NCBI GenBank assembly: GCA_030427405.1
Contig: JAUHXK010000011.1
Coordinates: 62,001-126,000, forward strand
Direction: 5' to 3'
Source of the DNA: Alphaproteobacteria bacterium
GTDB taxonomy: Bacteria; Pseudomonadota; Alphaproteobacteria; Rhodobacterales; Rhodobacteraceae
DNA: 64,000 bases
The translations under genes and the position numbers were made by a program. Positions within the stretch are counted from its first letter, which is position 1. The number at the start of each line of letters is the position of its first letter. Below the pieces are notes generated by a model that was given only the letters and a program-made list of their open reading frames with translations, was not told the DNA's origin and did not search any database. Of this stretch, positions 1 through 8,877 are shown piece after piece.

Positions 1-1
1 C

Positions 2-1273
2 GTCTGGGAAAGCCGTCGTCTTTTGGCCGCGGGCGAGATCGACTATGACGAATTCATGAGCCGGGTGTGTTCCTCGGCGCCGTCGCTGGGTCACTGCAAC
101 ACGATGGGCACCGCAAGCACGATGAATGCCATGGCCGAAGCGCTTGGGATGAGCCTGACGGGCAACTCTGCCATTCCCGCCCCGTTTCGCGAACGCATGG
201 CGATGGCCTATGAGACCGGAAAGCGGATCGTGCAGATGGTGTATGACGATCTCAAACCGTCTGACATCATGACGCGCGAGGCGTTCGAGAACGCAATTGT
301 CGTGAACGCCGCAATCGGCGGGTCCACCAACGCTCCGCCGCATCTGCAGGCTGTTGCGCGTCATATCGGCGTCGAACTGAACGTTCGCGATTGGGAAGAG
401 ATCGGTTTTGACGTTCCGCTGATGGTCAACATGCAACCCGCTGGCGAATACCTGGGCGAAAGCTTCTTTCGCGCGGGGGGCGTGCCAGCCGTGATGGGTG
501 AACTCAGAAAGGCGGGCCGTCTGCACGATGGGGCGATGACCGCAACCGGCGACACAATGGGCGCGAACCTGGAGGGCTGGGAAAGCCAGGACCTGAATGT
601 CATAACGACCTACGATACGCCGCTGCGGGCCAATGCCGGGTTCAAAGTGCTGTCCGGCAACCTGTTTGACAGCGCGCTGATGAAAACCAGCGTGATTTCT
701 GACGATTTCAGGGCCCGCTTCCTGTCAGAACCCGGCAACGAAGGTGTTTTCGAGGCCAAGGCCGTCGTGTTCGAAGGCCCCGAAGATTACCATGACCGGA
801 TCAACGACGCCGATCTGAATATCGACGAACGCACCATCCTTTTCATTCGCGGCGTGGGCTGTGTCGGGTATCCCGGCTCTGCCGAAGTGGTGAACATGCA
901 GCCGCCAGACGCGATTATCCGTCAGGGTATCAATCATTTGCCGACGGTCGGGGACGGGCGGCAATCGGGCACCTCCGAAAGCCCCTCCATTCTGAATGCG
1001 AGCCCCGAATCCGTGGTGGGCGGCGGACTGGCGCATCTGCGAAATGGCGATATGGTTCGGCTGGACCTCAACAATTCGACCATGAACGCAATGGTCGAGG
1101 CCGACGAATGGCAGGCCCGCATCGACGCGTGGACCCCGCCCGAGATTGTCAGCCAAACCCCCTGGCAGGAAATCTACCGCCAGCATGTCGGGCAACTGGC
1201 CGATGGCGGATGCCTGGAATTGGCGACGGCCTATCAGAAAACGCGTAACGCATTGCCACGTGACAACCACTGA
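2..1273 (+). CDS. IlvD/Edd-family dehydratase, probably sugar-acid specific (5' end cut by window)
   Basis: The reading frame is open to the left edge, so the N-terminus lies outside the window; 423 residues are visible. The family uses an Fe-S cluster and Mg to dehydrate dihydroxy acids or aldonic acids to 2-keto-3-deoxy acids. Visible family blocks are [12 protein letters not shown] (cluster cysteine), [25 protein letters not shown] and GRQSGTS near the C-terminus. The GHCNTMGTA form of the cysteine block resembles sugar-acid dehydratases (arabonate/xylonate type) more than the biosynthetic IlvD enzyme. It is followed after 48 bp by an SDR dehydrogenase on the same strand, which fits aldonate catabolism. 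The substrate cannot be read from the sequence; family assignment is firm and the sugar-acid role is inferred. Confidence 0.85.
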   Translation, partial: VWESRRLLAAGEIDYDEFMSRVCSSAPSLGHCNTMGTASTMNAMAEALGMSLTGNSAIPAPFRERMAMAYETGKRIVQMVYDDLKPSDIMTREAFENAIVVNAAIGGSTNAPPHLQAVARHIGVELNVRDWEEIGFDVPLMVNMQPAGEYLGESFFRAGGVPAVMGELRKAGRLHDGAMTATGDTMGANLEGWESQDLNVITTYDTPLRANAGFKVLSGNLFDSALMKTSVISDDFRARFLSEPGNEGVFEAKAVVFEGPEDYHDRINDADLNIDERTILFIRGVGCVGYPGSAEVVNMQPPDAIIRQGINHLPTVGDGRQSGTSESPSILNASPESVVGGGLAHLRNGDMVRLDLNNSTMNAMVEADEWQARIDAWTPPEIVSQTPWQEIYRQHVGQLADGGCLELATAYQKTRNALPRDNH

Positions 1274-1321
1274 TTTTTTGCGCGGTGGGTTTTGCCCGTT
1301 TGGCGCGCAGGGAGGAAAGCG

Positions 1322-2059
1322 ATGACCAAGAGCATAATAATCACCGGCGCCGGGCGCGGAGTTGGCAAGGCAACGGCCCTGGCGTTCCTGTCGGCGGGGT
1401 GGCGTGTCGGGTTGATCGGGCGCAACGCCGCGGCGCTGGAAGAGGTCGCCAATGGCAGGCCCGAGGCGCTGTCTTTGCCGTGCGACGTCACCGATAGCGC
1501 CGCAGTCGAGGCTGTGTTTGATCGCGCCATGGATGCTTGGGGACGGCTGGACGCGCTGTTCAACAATGCAGGCGTCACGCTGAAGGGCGCCCCAATCGAC
1601 GAACTCGACGTCGCGGCATGGCGCGAACTGATTGACATCAACGTGACAGGGTCGTTCATTTGTGCCCGCGCGGCCTTTGCCCGGATGCGGGGCCAGGACC
1701 CACAGGGCGGGCGGATCATCAACAACGGGTCGGTCTCGGCCTATGTGCCGCGCTGGGGTTCGGCGGCCTATACGACCTCGAAACACGCGATTACCGGGCT
1801 GACACGGACGATCAGCCTGGATGGCCGTCCGTTCAACATCGCCTGTGGCCAGATCGACATTGGCAACGCGCTGACCGATATGGCGCAATCGATGACGACG
1901 GGCATGCCGCAGGCAGATGGTTCAATCAAGGTCGAGCCGGTCATGGACGTGCAGCATGTGGCGGATTCAGTGCTGCATATGGCCACTTTGCCGCTTGAGG
2001 CAAATGTTCAGTTCATGACCGTGATGGCCACGAATATGCCCTATATAGGCCGGGGCTAG
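1322..2059 (+). CDS. SDR-family NAD(P)-dependent oxidoreductase
   Basis: A classical short-chain dehydrogenase of 245 residues. It has the Rossmann motif TGAGRGVGKAT at the N-terminus, the NNAG motif near residue 80, the active-site serine in NNGSVSAYVP and the catalytic YTTSK (Tyr-x-x-x-Lys). The ATG at 1322 is chosen because GGAGG lies a few bases upstream; an upstream in-frame extension to 1292 lacks family similarity. It follows the IlvD/Edd dehydratase closely and probably shares its transcript, so it may oxidise the sugar, the lactone precursor or the keto-deoxy product. SDR substrates cannot be predicted from motifs. Confidence 0.88.
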   Translation: MTKSIIITGAGRGVGKATALAFLSAGWRVGLIGRNAAALEEVANGRPEALSLPCDVTDSAAVEAVFDRAMDAWGRLDALFNNAGVTLKGAPIDELDVAAWRELIDINVTGSFICARAAFARMRGQDPQGGRIINNGSVSAYVPRWGSAAYTTSKHAITGLTRTISLDGRPFNIACGQIDIGNALTDMAQSMTTGMPQADGSIKVEPVMDVQHVADSVLHMATLPLEANVQFMTVMATNMPYIGRG

Positions 2060-2190
2060 GCTGGCAGATCAGACCGGCCCGCACGCTGCCTGATCAGGGT
2101 TGTTGTCGTCTTGGACTTTAAGCAGGGCTAAAGAACTTTTTAAGTATTTTGACTTGTCGCGCGCGCCCCCCGATGGTGGTCTAGCATCAG

Positions 2191-2212
2191 GCAGAGCCCG
2201 GTTGGGCTCTGC
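2191..2212 (+). other. Perfect 9-bp hairpin just upstream of the split transketolase
   Basis: GCAGAGCCC and GGGCTCTGC flank a GGTT tetraloop. The hairpin ends 24 bases before the proposed TTG start of the next gene and has no T-tract after it. It could be the terminator of the dehydratase/SDR transcript without a strong U-run, or a 5' leader structure of the transketolase operon. Confidence 0.45.
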
Positions 2213-2236
2213 GTCATGCCAGGGAGGGGGAGCGGT

Positions 2237-3094
2237 TTGTCAGACGGGATCGAAAATACCGGCGCGAATGTCAGCCTGCAGCGGCGGGCTTGGGCGATCC
2301 GCCGCAATGCGCTGCGCATGGGCGAGGTTCAGGGCCAGGGATACATCGGGCAGGCGCTGGGCGTTGCAGATGTCCTGGCCGTCAGCTTTTTTCACGCTTT
2401 GCGGTTTCGCCCGCAAGACCCGGAATGGGACGGGCGCGACCGGTTTTACCTTTCGATCGGGCATTATGCGATTGCCCTTTATGCGGCGCTGATCGAGGCG
2501 GGCGTGTTGCCCGAAGACGAGATTGAAACCTATGGGATGGATGACAGTCGCATGCCGATGTCGGGCATGGCGGCCTATACCCCCGGAATGGAAATCACCG
2601 GCGGCTCGCTTGGCCATGGTCTGGGCATCGCCGTTGGGGCCGGGCTGGGCCTGAAGCGCAAGGCGAACCCGGCCTTTGTCTATAACATGCTATCGGACGG
2701 GGAACTGGGCGAAGGGTCGACCTGGGAGGCGGTGATGTCAGCGGTCCAGTGGGAACTGGACAACCTGATCGCCATCGTGGACTTCAACAACCAGCAGGCC
2801 GACGGCCCAACGCGGGCGGCGCTGGCCACCGAACCGGGCACCGAAGCAGCCAAATGGGAGGCCTTTGGCTGGTTCGCGCAAGAGGTGGACGGCAACGATC
2901 TGCAGGCGCTGGTTCGGGCGTTTGATGCCGCGCGCGCACATCCCGGGCCGGTCCCCAGGGTGATCATATGCAATACGATGATGTGCAAGGGGGTGCCGTT
3001 TCTGGAAACCCGCGACAAGACGCATTTCATAAGAGTCGAAGCCGATGAATGGGCCAAGGCCCTGAACCATCTGGATGCAGAGGTGCCGCTATGA
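2237..3094 (+). CDS. Transketolase-like protein, N-terminal (thiamine diphosphate pyrimidine/diphosphate) subunit
   Basis: Encodes the N-terminal half of a transketolase as a separate 285-residue protein. Visible features are the histidine-containing GHYAIALYAAL region, the GGSLGHGLGIAVGAGL loop and the ThDP/Mg motif beginning SDGELGEGSTWE and ending VDFNNQQ. The first glycine of the usual GDG is replaced by serine. The TTG at 2237 is preferred because AGGGAGGGGG stands six bases upstream; an ATG at 2216 lies before that purine run. It overlaps the C-terminal subunit by four bases (ATGA), implying coupled translation and a heteromeric enzyme that moves two-carbon ketol units. Split transketolases occur in several sugar pathways (for example apulose-4-phosphate transketolase); the substrate here is unknown. 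Confidence 0.85.
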   Translation: MSDGIENTGANVSLQRRAWAIRRNALRMGEVQGQGYIGQALGVADVLAVSFFHALRFRPQDPEWDGRDRFYLSIGHYAIALYAALIEAGVLPEDEIETYGMDDSRMPMSGMAAYTPGMEITGGSLGHGLGIAVGAGLGLKRKANPAFVYNMLSDGELGEGSTWEAVMSAVQWELDNLIAIVDFNNQQADGPTRAALATEPGTEAAKWEAFGWFAQEVDGNDLQALVRAFDAARAHPGPVPRVIICNTMMCKGVPFLETRDKTHFIRVEADEWAKALNHLDAEVPL

Positions 3095-4128
3095 TCCCGT
3101 CGATGTCGCGCCGCAAGGGCAAGTACACGCCGCGCAAGGCACCGGACCACAAACTGGCGACCAGCGCCATGATCGCCTCGCTGGATGCCGAAGGGCGCAG
3201 CACGATCGACGCACCATTCGGGCACGCGCTGACCGATCTTGCCAAAAGGCGCGAGGATATCGTTGGCCTGTCCGCGGATTTGTCGAAATACACCGACCTG
3301 CATGTTTTTGCGAATGCACATCCAGACCGGTTCTACCAGATGGGTATGGCTGAAGCCTTGCTGATGTCCGCAGCGGCCGGGCTTGCCCGCGAAGGGTTCG
3401 TGCCCTTTGCTACCACTTACGCGGTATTTGCCTCGCGCAGGGCCTATGACTTCATCTGCATGGCGATTGCCGAGGAAAGCCTGCCGGTCAAGATATGCTG
3501 CGCCTTGCCCGGCCTGACGACGGGCTACGGGCCCAGCCACCAGGCGACCGAGGATCTTGCGATCATGCGCGGGATGCCGAACCTCACCGTCATCGACCCG
3601 TGTGACGCCACCGAGATTGCACAGGCCACGCAAGCCATCGCGGATACCCCGGGTCCGGTCTATATGCGCCTGCTGCGGGGCAAGGTGCCTGATGTGCTGG
3701 GGGAATACGGGTACAGGTTCGAACTGGGCAAAGCCAAGACCATCATTGACGGGTCGGATGTCCTTTTCATCTCGACGGGGTTCATGACCATGAGAACGCT
3801 GGATGCGGCTGCTGCGCTGGCGCGAGATAATGTCTCGTGCGGGGTCCTGCATGTGCCGACCATCAAGCCGCTGGATACCCAAACCGTTCTGGCCGAAGCG
3901 CAGAAAGGTGGTCGTCTCGTCGTCACCGCCGAAAACCACTCGGTCACCGGCGGGCTGGGTGAGGCCGTGGCGGCAGCGCTGATGCGATCCGGCGCTTTTG
4001 TGCCGTTTCGGCAGATCGGGTTGCCGGACGAGTTTTTGGACGCGGGCGCGTTGCCGACATTGCATGATCAGTACGGGTTGTCCGTCGACAGCATCGTTTC
4101 CCGCGTCAAGACCTGGTTGGAGGATTGA
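3091..4128 (+). CDS. Transketolase-like protein, C-terminal subunit
   Basis: A 345-residue partner of the preceding gene covering the PYR and C-terminal domains of transketolase. The catalytic glutamate block MGMAEALLMSAAAGLA near residue 88 is present, followed by the FATTYAVFASRRAYDFI segment that forms the cofactor pocket. The C-terminal lobe has TAENHSVTGGLGEAVA. The ATG at 3091 overlaps the TGA of the N-terminal subunit. The gene after it starts three bases past its stop, so it sits in a tight operon with two dehydrogenases. Function as a complete transketolase needs both subunits. Confidence 0.87.
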   Translation: MIPSMSRRKGKYTPRKAPDHKLATSAMIASLDAEGRSTIDAPFGHALTDLAKRREDIVGLSADLSKYTDLHVFANAHPDRFYQMGMAEALLMSAAAGLAREGFVPFATTYAVFASRRAYDFICMAIAEESLPVKICCALPGLTTGYGPSHQATEDLAIMRGMPNLTVIDPCDATEIAQATQAIADTPGPVYMRLLRGKVPDVLGEYGYRFELGKAKTIIDGSDVLFISTGFMTMRTLDAAAALARDNVSCGVLHVPTIKPLDTQTVLAEAQKGGRLVVTAENHSVTGGLGEAVAAALMRSGAFVPFRQIGLPDEFLDAGALPTLHDQYGLSVDSIVSRVKTWLED

Positions 4129-4130
4129 GC

Positions 4131-5057
4131 ATGTCGCGCGCGGCGATAATCGGACTGGGTGCGATGGGGCAGGGCATGGCGCGCAACATTCTTGCAGCCG
4201 GGATTGCATTGAAGGGGTTCGACCTGTCGCAATCGGCCCGCGCCCGCTTTGGGCAGGCCGGGGGTGCCGCGGCAGAAACAGCGGCCGAGGCGGCGGCCGG
4301 GTGCGATCTGTTGCTGGTCATGGTTGCGACGGCCGAACAGGCCCACGAGGCTTTGTTCGGTTCGGGCGCAGCGGCTGCTGCGCTGGCCTCTGATGCGGTG
4401 GTTCTGTTGTGTTCAACCGTTGCCCCCGCAAGCGCCCGAAACATCGCGACCCGCTTGCAGGATATGGGTCATCAAATGATCGACGCGCCGGTTTCGGGCG
4501 GGCAGGTCGGTGCGGATGCCGGGACGCTCACGGTGATGGCGTCCGGCCCAGAGGACGCGTTCCTGCGCGCCGACCCCCTGCTGGCGGCGGTGTCGGATAC
4601 TGTCTACCGGCTTGGCTCCGAACCCGGTCTGGGCGCCACCCACAAGGTCGTTCATCAACTGGCGGCTGGCGTTCACCTGGTTGCCGCTGCCGAGTTGATG
4701 GCGCTTGGGGTCAAGGCGGGGTGTGACGCACAGACCTTGTATGAAATCGTCAGTGGCGCGGCGGGCAACAGCTGGATGTTCAGCGACCGCGCCCCGCGCA
4801 TGATGCAGGCCGACCCCGAGGTTACATCGACCATCGACATTTTCATCAAGGATGTCGGGCTGGTATTGGAAGCAGGACAGGACGCAGGGGCACCGCTGCC
4901 AATGGCAGAGGCCGCATTCGCCGTTCTGCGCCAGGCGGGCGATATGGGGCTGGGGGCCCGTGACGACAGCGAAGTGGTCCGCGTCTATGAGGCCAAAACC
5001 GCCCGGCCCGTAAACGCACAGCCAAAGGACGAGGATACGACAAATGGGACTTCTTGA
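4131..5057 (+). CDS. NAD(P)-dependent 3-hydroxyacid dehydrogenase, L-threonate dehydrogenase (LtnD)-like
   Basis: A 308-residue beta-hydroxyacid dehydrogenase. The nucleotide motif GLGAMGQGMA starts around residue 8, the substrate motif APVSGGQVGADAGTLTVM lies near residue 118, and the catalytic lysine is in THKVVHQLAAGVH. The HQLxAGVHxxAAAELMAL stretch resembles LtnD-type L-threonate dehydrogenases more than valine-pathway 3-hydroxyisobutyrate dehydrogenase. The ATG at 4131 is used rather than an upstream TTG that overlaps the previous stop. It overlaps the following SDR gene by 14 bases. No OtnK/OtnC partners of the known threonate pathway are nearby, so the real substrate may be a different four- or five-carbon acid. 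Confidence 0.8.
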   Translation: MSRAAIIGLGAMGQGMARNILAAGIALKGFDLSQSARARFGQAGGAAAETAAEAAAGCDLLLVMVATAEQAHEALFGSGAAAAALASDAVVLLCSTVAPASARNIATRLQDMGHQMIDAPVSGGQVGADAGTLTVMASGPEDAFLRADPLLAAVSDTVYRLGSEPGLGATHKVVHQLAAGVHLVAAAELMALGVKAGCDAQTLYEIVSGAAGNSWMFSDRAPRMMQADPEVTSTIDIFIKDVGLVLEAGQDAGAPLPMAEAAFAVLRQAGDMGLGARDDSEVVRVYEAKTARPVNAQPKDEDTTNGTS

Positions 5058-5796
5058 GGGGCAAACAGCCGTTATTACCGGGGCGGCCAGCCCGCGCGGG
5101 CTGGGCCGCGCAACGGCAGAACTGTTCGCCCAGCACGGGTGCCGCGTGGCGATCCTGGATCTGGATGCACGCCAGGCCGAAGAGACCGCTGCCGAGATCG
5201 GCCCCGCGCATATTGGACTGGCTTGTGACGTGACGCGCAAACCCGATTGCGACAACGCGGTCGCTGCGGTGCTCGGGGCGTTTGGACAGGTCGATATCCT
5301 GGTCAATAACGCGGGCATCACGCAGCCGCTCAGGATCATGGACATCACGCATGAAAACTATGACGCGGTGCTGGATGTTAATCTGCTGGGGACGTTGAAC
5401 ATGAGCCAGGCCGTGATCCCCCATATGCGCGGCCGCAAAAGCGGCAAACTGGTCAACATGTCCTCGGTTTCGGCGCAGCGCGGCGGCGGGATTTTTGGCG
5501 GGCCGCATTATTCGGCGGCAAAGGCGGGCATTCTTGGGTTGACCAAGGCAATGGCGCGCGAGCTTGCACCTGATGGCATACGGTCAAACGCTATTTGCCC
5601 CGGTTTCATCGCGACGGACATAACCGCAGGAAAACTGACGCCCGAGATGAAAGCGGGGATCGTCGAGGGCATTCCGATGGGCCGGGCCGGCCGGGCCTCG
5701 GATGTGGCGGGTTGCGCCCTGTTTCTGGCGTCGGACTTGTCGGCCTATGTCACCGGGTCCGAGGTTGACGTGAATGGCGGGTCGTTGATTCACTGA
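5044..5796 (+). CDS. SDR-family oxidoreductase (FabG-like)
   Basis: A 250-residue classical short-chain dehydrogenase with TGAASPRGLGRAT for cofactor binding, NNAG near residue 88, the catalytic serine in NMSSVSAQ and HYSAAK as Tyr-x-x-x-Lys. The C-terminus has the usual YVTGSEVDVNGG segment. It starts inside the end of the LtnD-like gene, the last of four tightly packed genes from 2237. Within this catabolic set it could oxidise the C4 hydroxyl of a keto-deoxy sugar acid before hydrolytic cleavage, but that is inference from the neighbouring FAH hydrolase. Confidence 0.87.
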   Translation: MGLLEGQTAVITGAASPRGLGRATAELFAQHGCRVAILDLDARQAEETAAEIGPAHIGLACDVTRKPDCDNAVAAVLGAFGQVDILVNNAGITQPLRIMDITHENYDAVLDVNLLGTLNMSQAVIPHMRGRKSGKLVNMSSVSAQRGGGIFGGPHYSAAKAGILGLTKAMARELAPDGIRSNAICPGFIATDITAGKLTPEMKAGIVEGIPMGRAGRASDVAGCALFLASDLSAYVTGSEVDVNGGSLIH

Positions 5797-5816
5797 ATTC
5801 GTGGTATGCGCATCTT

Positions 5817-5894
5817 ATGATTAACGCGTCTCTTTTAGATCTGACCGGCAAGACAGCCCCGGTTGCCGGATGTCGGTGCGCCCCGATCACCTGA
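5817..5894 (+). pseudogene. Possible N-terminal remnant of an SDR gene
   Basis: A 25-codon frame begins MINASLLDLTGKTAPVAG. The LLDLTGKTAxVxG pattern is the usual opening of many SDR dehydrogenases (LFDLTGKTALVTG), but the conserved glycine-rich motif that should follow is absent and the frame ends at 5894. It sits directly after an intact SDR gene. It may be debris from a second SDR copy or chance similarity. Confidence 0.3.
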
Positions 5895-5930
5895 CAGGGG
5901 CGACAGGAACCATCTCCAAAGGACCCTCAC

Positions 5931-7031
5931 ATGCCCAAGATCAAGGATATCGGTGTCCGCCTGTTCAACATTCCGCTGGACGAGGTGCTTAGTGATGCCA
6001 AACATGGCGATCACACCTTTTTCCAGCTGGTGACCGCAACGGTGACGCTGGAGGACGGGTCTGAGGGGACCGGCTATACTTACACAGGCGGCAAGGGCGG
6101 GCACGCGATTGCGGCGATGATCGAACATGATCTCGTGCCATTCCTGATCGGCAAGGACGCGCGGGACGTCGAGGCGCTGTATGAAGCAATGGGGTGGCAT
6201 GTGCATTACGTGGCGCGCGGCGGCGTCGCGTCCTTTGCCATTTCGGCTGTCGATATCGCGCTGTGGGACCTGCGGTGCCGGGCGCTTGGGCAGCCGCTTT
6301 GGCAGGTGGCGGGCGGGGCGGGCGCGACCTGCAAGGCCTATGCTGGCGGGATCGACCTGAACTTTCCGCTGCCCAAATTGCTTGAGTCCATCCGGGGCTA
6401 TCTGGCGCGTGGTTTCAACGGCATCAAGATCAAGATCGGGCAACCGACGCTTGCGGAAGACGTCGAAAGAGTGCGGGCAGTGCGTGACCTTATCGGCCCC
6501 GATATCACCTTTATGGTGGATGCGAATTACGCGCTGAGCGTCGAACAGGCGATCCGGGCCGCGCAGGCATTTGCGCCCTATGACATCTGTTGGTTTGAAG
6601 AGCCGACAATCCCCGACGATTACAGGGGCTATGGCCGAATTGCCCGACACAGCGACATTCCCCTGGCGATGGGCGAGAACCTGCATACCATCCACGAATT
6701 CGAGATGGCGTTGCGGGACTCGCAACTGGGGTTCATCCAGCCTGATGCCTCGAATTGCGGTGGTATCACCGCGTGGTTGCAGGTGGCCGCACTGGCGCGC
6801 GAACATAATGTTCCGGTATGCAGCCACGGGATGCAGGAATTGCATGTCAGCCTGGTGGCCTCGCAACCGCATGGCGGGTGGCTCGAAGTGCATTCCTTTC
6901 CGATTGACCGCTATACCAAACGCCCCCTGGTCGTGCGCGACCACCTTGCCGTTGCACCCGATACACCGGGTGTCGGAGTGTCCTTTGACTGGGACGCGCT
7001 GCAGCGGGTGCATCTGGAAACACCCGGATAA
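5931..7031 (+). CDS. Mandelate racemase/muconate lactonizing (enolase superfamily) enzyme, probable sugar-acid dehydratase
   Basis: A 366-residue enolase-superfamily protein. It carries the KIKIG pair (Lys166/Lys168), the metal ligands in VDAN (Asp197), in WFEEP and in MGEN, then QPDASNCGG and the SHGMQ histidine. A lysine facing a His/Asp dyad is the mandelate racemase subgroup pattern, which includes galactarate, talarate, fuconate and related acid-sugar dehydratases. An N-terminal capping domain precedes the barrel. It stands downstream of SDR genes and near an FAH hydrolase and a TRAP transporter, consistent with a 2-keto-3-deoxy acid-forming dehydratase. AAAGGA precedes the start at a normal distance. 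The exact stereochemistry cannot be assigned. Confidence 0.85.
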   Translation: MPKIKDIGVRLFNIPLDEVLSDAKHGDHTFFQLVTATVTLEDGSEGTGYTYTGGKGGHAIAAMIEHDLVPFLIGKDARDVEALYEAMGWHVHYVARGGVASFAISAVDIALWDLRCRALGQPLWQVAGGAGATCKAYAGGIDLNFPLPKLLESIRGYLARGFNGIKIKIGQPTLAEDVERVRAVRDLIGPDITFMVDANYALSVEQAIRAAQAFAPYDICWFEEPTIPDDYRGYGRIARHSDIPLAMGENLHTIHEFEMALRDSQLGFIQPDASNCGGITAWLQVAALAREHNVPVCSHGMQELHVSLVASQPHGGWLEVHSFPIDRYTKRPLVVRDHLAVAPDTPGVGVSFDWDALQRVHLETPG

Positions 7032-7044
7032 AGACGCGAGGGGG

Positions 7045-8019
7045 TCAGGCGGGTTCGGGGGCAATATCCCTGATAGTCAGGCCATGCTGGGTCAAAAGCC
7101 GGGAAAGGGATTGGTCATGGTCTACGGCTTGTTCATGCTGCCAGTCCAGAAACAGGCGCACCGCCCGGCGTTTCAGGTGCCGGGTCGGGCACAGCGCCCA
7201 ATAGGCCGGAAACCGCAAAACCGGCAGGTCCGGCGTAACAGGGACCAGCCGCCCCGCTGTGACCTCGGGCAGGGCAAGTGCCAGCGTTTCCAGAACAATC
7301 CCAACGCCGTCCAACGCCAGTTGCAGCGCCATCGAAGACCTGTCCATCAGGATCGACTTGCGGTTGCTGCGCGTTGTTATGCCGTTTTCAAGCAACCATC
7401 TGTCCCATTGGCACAAGGCCCGTGCGCTGTCGATCAACCGCGCGGAATCAAGCAGTTCGGCCCCCGTTTCCTGGCCCGGCAGTCGCGACAAGTATTCGGG
7501 GCTGCACAGCGGCAGGACATGATCATGCAACACAGCCTGCGCATGGAAACCGCCCCAATGGTCGACCCCCTGACCGCTGCCGTAGCGAATATCAAGGTCC
7601 ATGACTTCGCGGTCAAAATCGGTGGGGTCAGGGGCAGCATCGATCCTGAGGTCCCAATCCGGGTGCCGCGCTATGAAATCATGTAAACGCGGGCCAAGCC
7701 ATCGGACGCCGAAACTGGGCGAGACCCGCAGGTTGAGCCGCCGGGATTCGCGTGTTTGCCCAAGATTGCCCTGCGCATCCCGCAGCATCCCCAACGAGGC
7801 CGAGGACGCCTGAAACAGCTGTTCGCCTTCAAGCGTCAGGCTCAGCCTGCGCCCCTCGCGCCGGAAAAGACGCACGCCCAGCGTCTGCTCCAGCAATTTG
7901 ATTTGCTGGCTGACCGCAGAGGGTGACACCGAAAGCTCTTCGGCCGCGCGTGTCACGGTGCCCCGCCGCGCCACGGTTTCGAAATGCAGGTAAGCATTGA
8001 GGTTCAGCGGGCGGGCCAT
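7045..8019 (-). CDS. LysR-family transcriptional regulator (GcvA-like)
   Basis: A 324-residue LysR regulator. The N-terminal winged helix-turn-helix contains RRGTVTRAAEELSVSPSAVS and the linker LGVRLFRREGRRLSLT; the remainder is a periplasmic-binding-like effector domain. The start is placed at the ATG ending at 8019 (MARPLNLNAY), since the longer frame enters the FAH gene. Only 16 bases separate it from the FAH stop, so it is probably co-transcribed with FAH and GntR on the minus strand. It converges with the enolase-superfamily gene and may sense the substrate or a pathway intermediate. Confidence 0.88.
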   Translation of the reverse strand: MARPLNLNAYLHFETVARRGTVTRAAEELSVSPSAVSQQIKLLEQTLGVRLFRREGRRLSLTLEGEQLFQASSASLGMLRDAQGNLGQTRESRRLNLRVSPSFGVRWLGPRLHDFIARHPDWDLRIDAAPDPTDFDREVMDLDIRYGSGQGVDHWGGFHAQAVLHDHVLPLCSPEYLSRLPGQETGAELLDSARLIDSARALCQWDRWLLENGITTRSNRKSILMDRSSMALQLALDGVGIVLETLALALPEVTAGRLVPVTPDLPVLRFPAYWALCPTRHLKRRAVRLFLDWQHEQAVDHDQSLSRLLTQHGLTIRDIAPEPA

Positions 8020-8035
8020 CGATACGACCTTTTGT

Positions 8036-8875
8036 TCAGCTGGCAGCCACCGCAGTTTGTTTCTGCGACCCCAACCCCACGACCTCAAGCTCGATCTCGT
8101 CGCCGGGGTTCAGAAATCGCTGCGGCGTCGTGCCCAGGCCAACACCCGAAGGCGTGCCGGTGGCGATCACATCGCCTGGCATCAGCTTCATGAAGCGGCT
8201 CATGTAGGAAACGATTTGGGCAACCGAAAAGATCATGTCGTCAGTATTCGAATCCTGAACCACCTCGCCGTTGATCGAAAGCCACAGGCGCAGGTTCTGC
8301 GGGTCGGGCACCTCGTCCGCCGTCACAAGCCAGGGGCCTGTGGGGCCGAATGTGGGGGCCGATTTTCCCTTGATCCACTGGCCGCCCATCTCGGCCTGAA
8401 AGGCGCGTTCGGAAACATCGTTGATCGTGCAATACCCGGCGACACAGCCAAGGGCCTCGGCTTCTGAGACGTAAAGTGTCTCTTTGCCTATTACCACGCC
8501 CAGTTCGACCTCCCAATCGGTCTTGGCCGAGTTGCGCGGGATCTCGACGGCGTCGAACGGACCGCTCAGCGACGATGTGGCCTTGGAAAACAGGATTGGT
8601 TCCGCAGGCGGGGTCGCCCCTGTTTCGGCGGCATGTTTGGCGTAATTCAGGCCAACGCAAAAGAAGTTCGGAACCGAGGCAAGACAGGCACCGATCCGGC
8701 CCGGGTTTTCGACGACCGGCAGGCTGTCGATGTCGATTGCGCGCAATTGTTCGATGCGCTCCAGCGACACGCCCCGCCCTTCGAAATCCGAACCGGACAA
8801 GGCCCGGACGTTGCCGTCGGAATCAAGAATGCCGGGCTTTTCTGCGCCAGCGGGACCATATCTGAGTAACTTCAT
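8036..8875 (-). CDS. Fumarylacetoacetate hydrolase (FAH) family protein, possible 2,4-diketo-3-deoxy-acid hydrolase
   Basis: A 279-residue protein of the FAH/isomerase superfamily. It shows FCVGLNYAKHAAETG, the metal-binding acidic motif DWEVELGVVIG and the GTPSGVGLG segment near the C-terminus. The family cleaves C-C bonds of beta-diketo acids, or acts as ureidoglycolate lyase, oxaloacetate decarboxylase or keto-deoxy-acid hydrolase. With an enolase-superfamily dehydratase and SDR dehydrogenases alongside, it fits the diketo-hydrolase route known for L-fuconate and L-rhamnonate, ending in pyruvate plus a small acid. That assignment is contextual. It lies two bases after the GntR stop in the same minus-strand operon. 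Confidence 0.83.
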   Translation of the reverse strand: MKLLRYGPAGAEKPGILDSDGNVRALSGSDFEGRGVSLERIEQLRAIDIDSLPVVENPGRIGACLASVPNFFCVGLNYAKHAAETGATPPAEPILFSKATSSLSGPFDAVEIPRNSAKTDWEVELGVVIGKETLYVSEAEALGCVAGYCTINDVSERAFQAEMGGQWIKGKSAPTFGPTGPWLVTADEVPDPQNLRLWLSINGEVVQDSNTDDMIFSVAQIVSYMSRFMKLMPGDVIATGTPSGVGLGTTPQRFLNPGDEIELEVVGLGSQKQTAVAAS

Positions 8876-8877
8876 GT

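Noticed and set aside
725-1888. Long open frame on the minus strand opposite the IlvD/Edd dehydratase and SDR genes
   Set aside because: It is antisense to two recognised genes, is rich in Arg, Gly and Pro and has no family motifs, as expected for shadow frames in GC-rich DNA.
2680-4209. Minus-strand frame of about 509 codons opposite the split transketolase
   Set aside because: The plus strand has full transketolase motifs; the antisense product has no recognisable domain.
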